Assembly (NCBI GenBank): GCA_965262485.1
Contig: OZ253540.1
Location: 1,550,001-1,614,000, forward strand
Direction: 5' to 3'
Source: Bin87 sp965262485
GTDB taxonomy: Bacteria > Chloroflexota > Dehalococcoidia > Lucifugimonadales > UBA3495
Length of the DNA stretch: 64,000 nucleotides
Below are positions 7,096 through 14,263 of this stretch, piece by piece. How positions within the stretch are numbered: position 1 is the first letter of the stretch; every line of letters begins with the position of its first letter. Position numbers and translations under genes: made by a program. The notes under the pieces were generated by a model. The model was not told the DNA's origin. It saw only the letters and a list, made by a program, of their open reading frames with translations, and did not search any database.

Positions 7096-9681
7096 ATGAT
7101 CCCCCTGCGATTGACCGTTCGTAATTTCCTGTGCTACCGCAACGACGTGGGTCCCCTGGACTTTGAGGGGATGCACGTTGCCTGTCTTTGCGGGGCCAAT
7201 GGTCACGGCAAGTCCGCGCTTCTGGACGCAATTACCTGGAGTTTATGGGGGCAGGCGCGCACGGGGAACCGGAATTTTGATTCGTTGATAACCCACGGTG
7301 AAAGCGAGTGCCGGGTCGAACTGGATTTCCAGTCGCGGGGGCAGGTGTACCGGGTAGTACGACGCCGGCGCAGCGCCAACCGCGGCCGTACCGAGCTGGA
7401 CCTTTTCATTGTGGATCGTGGCGGTACCGGGGCCGAAGACGCAATCAGACCGATAACCGGCAATACCGTCCGGGAGACGGACGCCAAGATCTGCCAGATC
7501 GTAGGCATGGATTACGCCACTTTCGTCAATTCGGCCTTTTTGCTTCAGGGCGATGCCGATGCCTTTACCCGGAAGAGCCCCAGTGAACGCAAAGAGGTGC
7601 TGGCCTCCATTCTGGGCCTTGGTCTTTACGAGGCCCTGCAGGACGGCGCCCGCGAACGTCGGGACTACTATCGCAACCAGCTGGACTTGCATCAAGGAGC
7701 GATGCAGCAGGCTCAGGCAGAGATTGACAGCATTCCGGATCCATCGGAGGAACTGACCGATGTTGAGCAAAGAATGTCACAGCTGGACGATGAGCTGGTT
7801 GCAAGGGCCGTTGAGATTGAACAGCTGCGGGTTCGCGCCGGTGAGTTACGCGCCAAAGGAGTGCGGTTGCAGGAAACCGCCAGGCGCATTGAAAGTATGC
7901 GTCTCGACATTCAAAGCACTGAATCCGAGTCTGAAACGGTGAGGCAACGGATCGAGGCGGCGCGCGGGTTGACGCTGAGGGCTGATGAGATTGCAGCCGG
8001 GGCATCCGCGCTGGCGTCCGCGCGCGAAAGATATCGCGTCCTGGAGCAAGATCGCCTGAGGTTTGACCGGCTGCGTGACGAGCGCGACAAGTATCTGCGT
8101 ACCGTGGACCGGGTACGGGTTGAGTTGCAGGCACAAGTGGAGTCCATAGGCCAGCGAATTAATGACGATTTGCGGCCGGCGGCACTGCGCGCATCCATCG
8201 TTGGCCGGGAGTTGGAGGAATGTGGCGAGTTGGAGCGGATGCTGGCGGTTGAACAGGGGCAGCTGGACGTGCAAATCGCAGAGTTCGCCGAAGTACAGGG
8301 CCGCGTGGCCCGGCTGGGCGGGGAATTGGAACGCTGCTTGACCGACGGGAAAGCGCTGAGGGCCAACCAGGAGCAAATGCTGGCCGCGGATGCCGTTTGC
8401 CCGCTTTGCCGGACACCGCTGGATCAGGATGCTTGCGGCAGCGTCGTGGAGTTTTATGAAACCGAAATCACAGCCAAACTGGAGCAGCACCGGGACATCC
8501 AGGCAGTGATTCGCGAAAACGCCGGGGTGCTCGACGAATTGCAGCGACACATCGAAAAAACCCGGAAAGACCTGACCGGCCGTACGACAAAGGCGCAGCG
8601 AGAACGCGGACGCCTGGAACGCGAGCGGGAATATGGTGAGGCGGCACAGCAACAAATCGACGATTTGCTTCCCCGGCTGGAAGCTGCTGTGTCCGCGCTG
8701 GAAGCGGAGACTTACGCCGCGGACGAACGGTTTGCCGTGGCGAAGCTCGAGGCTCAAATCCTTGAGTTGGGCTATGAAGATGAGCAGCGACAACAAGCCT
8801 TCGAGATGATCCAGGCTCGGCAGCGCTGGGAAACCGAGCAAGCGGAGTTGAATGCCGCCAGCGCGAGGCTCCCGGAGGACGAATCCCAGTTTGACCGGCT
8901 CGGCAAGCAGACCGAGCGGTTGCGCCATGAACTCGCCGAAATGGGAAACCGGCTGGTGGCAGACCAGCAAGCGGCGCAGGATCTGCCGGCCGTGGAGCAT
9001 CAATTGCGAATTTCCCAGGGGGCAGCTGACGGATTGACCAGGGATCGCAACAACGCCGCCGAACGCCGGGGGTTTCTGGCGGCCAGCGCGGAACGACGTG
9101 GCCGGCTCAGATCGGAGATTACCCGGCTGACCACGGTGTGCCAGCAGGATCAAAACGAACTGGCGGTATACACCGAGCTGTTTGCCGCCTTTGGCCGCAG
9201 CGGGGTGCCGGCCATGCTCATTGACGCAGCGGTACCGCGGATCGAAACCGAAGCGAACCTGCTGTTGGGCCGAATGACCGACAATCGTATGGCGGTAAGA
9301 TTGCAGACTCAGCGCACCAATCAGGGCGGCAGTTTGACCGAAACCCTGGATATTTTGGTGAGCGACGAGCTGGGGGCCCGGAGTTACGATGTATTCAGCG
9401 GGGGTGAAGCATTCCGGATCAATCTGGCTCTACGCATTGCGTTATCCAAAGTGCTGGCCCAACGGATGGGCGTACCACTACCCACGCTATTCATAGACGA
9501 GGGATTCGGCACGCAGGATGCCTCGGGTCGGGAGCGTATTGTGGATACTATTTCATCAATACAAAACGAGTTTGAAAAAATTATCGTAATCACGCACCTG
9601 GACGACATCAAGGATCTGTTCCCAGTGCGCATCGAAGTAGAAAAAACCGACAGCGGATCGAATTTCCGGGTTTCCGCCTGA
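7096..9681 (+). CDS. sbcC: DNA double-strand break repair ATPase, Rad50/SbcC type
   Basis: An 861-residue SMC-like protein. The N-terminal ATPase half has Walker A CGANGHGKSALLDAI and the Q-loop region FVNSAFLLQGDADAFTRKSP. Two long coiled coils flank the zinc hook CPLC near residue 435, and the C-terminal half has the signature VFSGGEAFRINLALRIALSK and Walker B LFIDEGFGTQD. With the SbcD/Mre11 nuclease it would trim hairpins and blocked DNA ends. No sbcD is adjacent: the upstream gene is on the other strand and the next gene downstream is a flavin-binding protein. Length and hook match functional Rad50-type proteins. Confidence 0.95.
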   Translation: MIPLRLTVRNFLCYRNDVGPLDFEGMHVACLCGANGHGKSALLDAITWSLWGQARTGNRNFDSLITHGESECRVELDFQSRGQVYRVVRRRRSANRGRTELDLFIVDRGGTGAEDAIRPITGNTVRETDAKICQIVGMDYATFVNSAFLLQGDADAFTRKSPSERKEVLASILGLGLYEALQDGARERRDYYRNQLDLHQGAMQQAQAEIDSIPDPSEELTDVEQRMSQLDDELVARAVEIEQLRVRAGELRAKGVRLQETARRIESMRLDIQSTESESETVRQRIEAARGLTLRADEIAAGASALASARERYRVLEQDRLRFDRLRDERDKYLRTVDRVRVELQAQVESIGQRINDDLRPAALRASIVGRELEECGELERMLAVEQGQLDVQIAEFAEVQGRVARLGGELERCLTDGKALRANQEQMLAADAVCPLCRTPLDQDACGSVVEFYETEITAKLEQHRDIQAVIRENAGVLDELQRHIEKTRKDLTGRTTKAQRERGRLEREREYGEAAQQQIDDLLPRLEAAVSALEAETYAADERFAVAKLEAQILELGYEDEQRQQAFEMIQARQRWETEQAELNAASARLPEDESQFDRLGKQTERLRHELAEMGNRLVADQQAAQDLPAVEHQLRISQGAADGLTRDRNNAAERRGFLAASAERRGRLRSEITRLTTVCQQDQNELAVYTELFAAFGRSGVPAMLIDAAVPRIETEANLLLGRMTDNRMAVRLQTQRTNQGGSLTETLDILVSDELGARSYDVFSGGEAFRINLALRIALSKVLAQRMGVPLPTLFIDEGFGTQDASGRERIVDTISSIQNEFEKIIVITHLDDIKDLFPVRIEVEKTDSGSNFRVSA

Positions 9682-9700
9682 ATCAGGCCGGGAGGTGTAG

Positions 9701-10120
9701 ATGCTAACTGAAACGCAACGACAATTTTTGACCGAAAACCACAACGGGGCCGTGACGACGTTTCGCAGGAGCGGCGCCGCACAAGTAAGCGTCGTTACCT
9801 GCGGCCTTTATGGCGAAGGGGTGGCGTTTACGACGACGGCCGACCGGGCCAAATTGCGCAACCTGCGACGGGACCCACGCTGCACCATTTTGGTAGGCAG
9901 CGACGACTGACGGCGGTTCGTCGTCCTAGAAGGGACAGCACGCCTGATTTCCGTGGACAACGCCACGGCGGATGAGTATCGGGAAACGCTGAGAGACGTG
10001 TATCGAACCGCGGCCGGCGTGGAGCACCCCAACTGGCCGGAATATGATCAGGCCATGATTGACGACCGACGATTCGCAGTACTGGTGACGCCGGAGCATG
10101 TTTACGGCCGGCAAGATTAG
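9701..10120 (+). pseudogene. Pyridoxamine 5'-phosphate oxidase-fold flavoprotein interrupted by in-frame TGA
   Basis: A 139-codon PPOX-type (FMN/F420-binding split-barrel) gene that reads from ATG at 9701, with ribosome site GGGAGGTG, to TAG at 10118-10120, except for one in-frame TGA at 9908-9910. The first part ends ILVGSDD and the second resumes RRFVVLEGTARLISVDN. Tryptophan is common in relatives at this point, so a single G-to-A change (TGG to TGA) explains the break. There is no frameshift and both halves keep family motifs, so the lesion is recent, a polymorphism or a sequencing error. TGA ends many other genes here, so a changed genetic code is unlikely. Relatives are small reductases or oxidases of unknown substrate. 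Confidence 0.75.
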
Positions 10121-10137
10121 TTGCCGGCCGCATTTCC

Positions 10138-12417
10138 TTAATCAGCTGCGATGCCCTCCGCTTTGCGGAGAGCGTCCACGTCAAGGTCAATCTCGGGAGA
10201 CCGGCCTTGCAGAGCGGCCAGGACACGTTCGCCCGATAGCGGCAGTTCGTTGATCCGGACGCCTACAGCATCATAGATGGCGTTAGCTATGGCGGCGGGC
10301 GGGCCGAACCCCGGGGGCTCTGCCACGGCTCGGGCGCCGAACGGGCCGTCAGGCGCCGGGACGTTGATCAGCACGATTTCGCTTTCCGGCAAGTCAATGG
10401 CCAGGGGCATCAGATAAGAAGCAAACGACGGGTTGCGAACGGCGCCGGTTTCGGCGTCGAATAGCTGGTCTTCCGTCAATGCCCGGCCGATGCCCTGCAC
10501 GACGCCGCCGTCCAATTGCCCCTCGACTGCCATGGGGTTGATGGCCGTTCCAACGTCTTGAGCCTGGATATACCGCAATACGCGGACATTGCCGGTTTCC
10601 CGGTCGACTTTCACTTCGGCAGCCTGGGCGGCAAATACCGGGGTATAAGGCATGTTCGACAGGGAGGCCATTCCGATGATCGGGCCGCCTCGCGAAGTAG
10701 TACTGGCGGCTGCCAGTTGGGCAAACGTCATTCCTTGCGGGGCATTGTCGAGGACGTACACTCGGCCGTCTTCGCTACCCAGGGCTTCCTGCGGCACACC
10801 GAGGCGTTCCGAGGCGAGCGACATCAATTTGTTCAGGGTATCGTCAGCGGCGCGTTTTACGGCCGTGCCCTGGCTGTAAACGATCCGACTGCCTCCCGAC
10901 TGCCCGGTGTAGGGCGCCAGATCGGTATCGCGCTTGGCCACGATGACCTTGTCCATCGGGATGCCGAGGGCTTCGGCTGCGATGGCGGCCAGAGACGTGT
11001 CACTGCCCGAGATGTCGACAGATCCGGTCAACAGGCTAACGGTGCCGTCGTCATTGACACTGATCGCAGCAGTTGAAGGGCCGCTGCCGCTGCGCCATTC
11101 GCACAGGGCCAGGCCGATACCGTGACCATCTTCCAGGGTTTGCGGCCAGTTTATTTTCTCTTTGATGGCAGCCAGTGTCTCCATCAAACCGTTGCCGGGT
11201 ACAACCGCGCCGCTAACCGACACGTCGCCTTCGCGGAGGGCATTCTTCTCGCGCAGGTCATACGGGTCCATGCCGATTTGCTGAGCGATATGGTCCATGT
11301 GAGATTCCACCGCAAAGGTCATGTCCGCGACTCCGGAAGCGCGGTAAGAACCCACGTAGATTTTGTTGGTGTACACGCCGTAAGACCGGAGCCGGAAATT
11401 GGGAACGCGATAAGCGCCGATCCCGTGGCCGATACCTGAGTTCGGGCCGGCGCCCAGATAGGCGCCTACATCGAAGATGGTGTAGGCCTCCCGAGCGGTT
11501 ATGGTGCCGTCTTTCATCACGCCGCTACGGATGTAGTTGGTGACCGGTAATCGGGGGCCGTTCATGGTGAACGCTTCTTCGCGGGTGTTGACCAGTTTTA
11601 CCGGTCGATGAGTGCGCATGGCCAGGAGAGCGGGGAATGCTTCAAATGTCAGGCGCAATTTGGCTCCAAAACCCCCTCCCAACTCCATGGCAACTACCCT
11701 GATTCTGGAAACCGCCACATCCAGCACGGCGGCCAGTCCAGCCCGAATCTGATAGGGGCCCTGGGTGGAGGCGTAGACGACCAGCCTGCCGTTGGGTTCC
11801 ACTTCCACCACACATGCCATCGGTTCCAGGAAGCCCTGGTTGATGCCCTGGGATCGATAAACGTCTTCGATCACAACGTCGGCATCTTTCAAGGCCTGTT
11901 CCACATCGCCCCGGTCGGCGTCGAGCAGCGTGCTGACGTTATGGCCCATGGTGAAACCGTAACCTTCATAACTTTCCAGGTCGGGGTGAACCGTGGAGGC
12001 TCCGCTGGCCATGGATGCCAACGGGTTGATAACCGCCGGGAGGTCCTCGTATTCAACCTCGATGAGATCGATGGCTTCCTGGGCTGTCGCCTCGTCATCA
12101 GCCGCCACGGCCGCAATGGGCTCTCCAACGAAGTTCACCACTTCGGTCGGCATGATGTAGCGGTCTTTCAGGGCTCCGGAGCCGAATCGTATGTCGGGAA
12201 AGTCTGCGCCGGTGATGACACAGTGGACACCCGGTAGCTCTGCGGCTCGACTGGTATCGATTTTGACGATGCGAGCGTGGGTCCTGGTGCTGGGCAACAA
12301 CTTGCAGGCCAGCATACCCGGGAGATAAACGTCTGACGCATAGGCGGCGCGGCCGGTTACCTTATCGTAGGCGTCGACCCGTGGATAATTTCTTCCCAAT
12401 ACTTTGAATTGAGTCAT
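10138..12417 (-). CDS. Molybdenum hydroxylase large subunit (xanthine dehydrogenase/aldehyde oxidase family)
   Basis: A 759-residue molybdopterin-binding subunit. The N-terminal a/b hammerhead (AAYASDVYLPGMLACKLL) precedes two Mo-binding domains containing QGPYQIRAGLAAVL, ELGGGFGAKLRLTFEAFPAL and, near the C terminus, PFGARAVAEPP with the expected catalytic glutamate. The segment aligned with the CoxL active-site loop reads SYRASGVADMTFAVES and lacks the AYRCSFR of true CO dehydrogenase, so it is an aldehyde-, xanthine- or other N-heterocycle-oxidising enzyme. It is the last gene of a FAD, 2Fe-2S, Mo subunit operon (order as in coxMSL) with GGAGGCGC upstream of the ATG. No cofactor-insertion gene of the XdhC/CoxF kind is adjacent. 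Confidence 0.93.
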   Translation of the reverse strand: MTQFKVLGRNYPRVDAYDKVTGRAAYASDVYLPGMLACKLLPSTRTHARIVKIDTSRAAELPGVHCVITGADFPDIRFGSGALKDRYIMPTEVVNFVGEPIAAVAADDEATAQEAIDLIEVEYEDLPAVINPLASMASGASTVHPDLESYEGYGFTMGHNVSTLLDADRGDVEQALKDADVVIEDVYRSQGINQGFLEPMACVVEVEPNGRLVVYASTQGPYQIRAGLAAVLDVAVSRIRVVAMELGGGFGAKLRLTFEAFPALLAMRTHRPVKLVNTREEAFTMNGPRLPVTNYIRSGVMKDGTITAREAYTIFDVGAYLGAGPNSGIGHGIGAYRVPNFRLRSYGVYTNKIYVGSYRASGVADMTFAVESHMDHIAQQIGMDPYDLREKNALREGDVSVSGAVVPGNGLMETLAAIKEKINWPQTLEDGHGIGLALCEWRSGSGPSTAAISVNDDGTVSLLTGSVDISGSDTSLAAIAAEALGIPMDKVIVAKRDTDLAPYTGQSGGSRIVYSQGTAVKRAADDTLNKLMSLASERLGVPQEALGSEDGRVYVLDNAPQGMTFAQLAAASTTSRGGPIIGMASLSNMPYTPVFAAQAAEVKVDRETGNVRVLRYIQAQDVGTAINPMAVEGQLDGGVVQGIGRALTEDQLFDAETGAVRNPSFASYLMPLAIDLPESEIVLINVPAPDGPFGARAVAEPPGFGPPAAIANAIYDAVGVRINELPLSGERVLAALQGRSPEIDLDVDALRKAEGIAAD

Positions 12418-12474
12418 AATTAGCGCCTCCAGTGCGGGGACAGTGCAATTGCGAGGTTGAAACGCCGGGGATGT

Positions 12475-12948
12475 TCAGGCATTTCGCATCACATCAGCGG
12501 CGGCTTTGATCGCCTGAATAACGCGGGAATACCCGGTACACCGGCACAAATTCCCGCCGATGGCGAATCTGATGTCTTCTTCTGATGGATCGGGGTTTTG
12601 CTGCAAGAAACCGGTCGCCGACATGATCAATCCGGGAATGCAGAAACCACACTGCAAGGCGCCGCATTCCACGAAAGCCTGTTGCACGGGGCTAAGGCCG
12701 TCGACGGTTGCCAATCCTTCGATGGTGGTTATGGCGGCGGCGTGGGCGCTGTGAGCTAGCACCAGGCAAGAGGTAACGGGCTGCCCGTCCATCAGCACGG
12801 TACACGCGCCGCAATCTCCCTCATCGCAGCCCTTTTTGGCGCCGGTCAGGTGGGCTTCATCCCGCAGGCAATCCAGCAGCGAAAAGAATTGGTCCACCAA
12901 CATTTGGCGTTGCTCACCATTTATGTTGAGCGTCAGCGGTTGTTTCAT
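12475..12948 (-). CDS. Molybdenum hydroxylase 2Fe-2S subunit
   Basis: A 157-residue small subunit with two [2Fe-2S] domains. The plant-ferredoxin-like part has GCDEGDCGACTVLMDG and the all-helical C-terminal part has CGFCIPGLIMSATGFL and NLCRCTGYSRVI, so all eight cysteine ligands are present. It passes electrons from the Mo subunit to the FAD subunit. It lies between them in the operon, 17 bases after the FAD gene and 57 before the Mo gene, with GAGGTAA before its ATG. The length matches CoxS/XdhC-type small subunits exactly. Confidence 0.96.
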   Translation of the reverse strand: MKQPLTLNINGEQRQMLVDQFFSLLDCLRDEAHLTGAKKGCDEGDCGACTVLMDGQPVTSCLVLAHSAHAAAITTIEGLATVDGLSPVQQAFVECGALQCGFCIPGLIMSATGFLQQNPDPSEEDIRFAIGGNLCRCTGYSRVIQAIKAAADVMRNA

Positions 12949-12965
12949 AACATTTACCTCAGTTC

Positions 12966-13886
12966 CTAAAAAACCGTTTCAACGGCGAGTCGCCGCAGTT
13001 CGGTGAACGTGGGGGAGCCATGTTCGGCGGTGGCAACGGCGTGTTGCAAAGTTCGTTGGGTCAGGACGCGCACCATCTCCCGACGATAGTCGGCGCCGTT
13101 GCGCACATCGGATATGGGCGTGGACATATCCGCAGCCGCCCGGGCCGCTGCGGATATGACATCGGCGTTGGGAGTCTGGCCGGTCAACACTTCTTCGGCG
13201 GCAGTCGCCCGCATTGGCACCGGAGCAACCGCGCCGAGGGCGATGCGAGCAACAACGCAACTGCCGTCGTCGGCCAGGCTGACGACAGATGCTGCTCCCA
13301 CTGACGAAATATCCATTGCCCCGCGCGGGCTGTGTTTGATGTACAGGCCGCCGCTTCGGGGCAACGGCGGCGGCAGTCGCAGTTCGGTCAGTATTTCTCC
13401 AGCGACCAGAGCCGTCCGCCCCGGCCCGATGAACACCTCGCTCAGCGGCAGCCAGCGTTCTCCCTGGGGTCCGGCAATGCGGCACTGGGCGTCATACGCC
13501 AGCAACGCGGGCAAGGTGTCCCCGGCCGGTGATGCGTTGCACACGTTTCCACCGATGGTGGCCAGGTTTCGCACCTGTATGCCGGCAAAGGCGGTTGCGC
13601 CGGCGGCCAGCGCAGGATAGTGGTTGCGCACGTCGGCATTCTGTTCGATGGTTTGAATCGTGACCATGGACCCCATCGACAATCCGTCGTCCGGGTTCCA
13701 ACTGATGTTGTCCAGGCCGGGCACATGCTGAATGCATACCACAACTTGAGGCCGCCAGACACCGGTACGCCAGCGGATTAGAAAATCGGTGCTCCCTGCC
13801 GCTAGACGAGCACCTTCTCCTCCGTCGGCGAGCATTTGCAATGCCTCGTCAATCGAGTGTGGTTCCAGATAATCGAAACGGGCCAT
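12966..13886 (-). CDS. Molybdenum hydroxylase FAD-binding subunit
   Basis: A 306-residue medium subunit, first gene of the three-gene operon. FAD contacts are visible as RLAAGSTDFLIRW (usual AGGTD variant) near residue 30 and RNLATIGGNVCNASPAGDTLPALLA near residue 106, followed by the CO-dehydrogenase flavoprotein C-terminal domain (ALGAVAPVPMRATAAEEVLTG). It accepts electrons from the 2Fe-2S subunit and delivers them to an acceptor that is not encoded nearby. A strong GGGAGGGCAGG ribosome site precedes the ATG. Confidence 0.95.
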   Translation of the reverse strand: MARFDYLEPHSIDEALQMLADGGEGARLAAGSTDFLIRWRTGVWRPQVVVCIQHVPGLDNISWNPDDGLSMGSMVTIQTIEQNADVRNHYPALAAGATAFAGIQVRNLATIGGNVCNASPAGDTLPALLAYDAQCRIAGPQGERWLPLSEVFIGPGRTALVAGEILTELRLPPPLPRSGGLYIKHSPRGAMDISSVGAASVVSLADDGSCVVARIALGAVAPVPMRATAAEEVLTGQTPNADVISAAARAAADMSTPISDVRNGADYRREMVRVLTQRTLQHAVATAEHGSPTFTELRRLAVETVF

Positions 13887-14067
13887 CCTGCCCTCCCAAA
13901 ACGGTTTAGAGCGCCATGCGCCGCCGTAGCTGAATCTCGGGGCGCCAGTGCATCAGGATTATATGGGCCTGCCGAGCGCTGGGTCAACGAGGCGCCAACG
14001 CTTACGCGTACCCACTTTGTCAAACCAAACCAGCCAACTGTCATTGAGAAGGGCGCCCACCCCCACC
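13887..14067. other. Intergenic stretch upstream of the hydroxylase operon
   Basis: Together with the repeat and hairpin that follow, this forms a 377-base gene-free stretch. I see no open frame with family features. It must contain the promoter of the minus-strand hydroxylase operon, but no convincing -35/-10 pair could be picked by eye. The block CCCCCACC just left of repeat R2 is also present just left of repeat R3 near 61777, so it belongs to the repeat's usual surroundings. Confidence 0.5.
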
Positions 14068-14176
14068 TGTCATTGCGAGGAGCGCAGCGACGTGGCAATC
14101 TCGTTGAGGCTGAACACACGCCGGCAAATCACCATTGCTACGGCGACGAGATTGCCACGCTGCGCTCGCAATGACA
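14068..14176. repeat. Palindromic interspersed repeat, copy R2
   Basis: A 109-base element with ends TGTCATTGCGA and TCGCAATGACA. Internally it has GGAGCGCAGCGACGTGGCAA and its near complement ATTGCCACGCTGCGCTCG, so almost the whole unit is an inverted repeat around GAACACACGCCGGC. The left half is nearly identical to the sequence at 63923-64000, which is therefore a third copy interrupted by an insertion sequence. It lies between two minus-strand operons and contains no gene. Confidence 0.85.
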
Positions 14177-14204
14177 GATTAAAGTAGGTACGCGCGAGGG
14201 CAAA

Positions 14205-14236
14205 GGCCCCGTTGACATCAGATCGCCAACGGGGCC
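14205..14236 (-). terminator. Hairpin terminator candidate after the three-domain fusion gene
   Basis: GGCCCCGTTG at 14205-14214 pairs perfectly with CAACGGGGCC at 14227-14236 across a 12-base loop, and both outer flanks are A/T short runs (AAA on the left, TTT on the right). It sits 27 bases past the stop of the 14264-16369 gene, so it probably ends that transcript. The T run is short, so efficiency is unclear. Confidence 0.6.
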
Positions 14237-14263
14237 GTTTCATTCGGGGCGTTTGGAATCGCT

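Noticed and set aside
7846..9153. 435-codon antisense frame opposite sbcC
   Set aside because: No family features; the sense strand has a full SMC-type protein with Walker, hook and signature motifs.
9908..9910. Selenocysteine reading of the TGA in the flavoprotein gene
   Set aside because: The family position is occupied by tryptophan, there is no UxxC context and no convincing hairpin follows.
10138..13886. Carbon monoxide dehydrogenase (coxMSL)
   Set aside because: Gene order matches, but the large subunit lacks the Cys-containing AYRCSFR loop.
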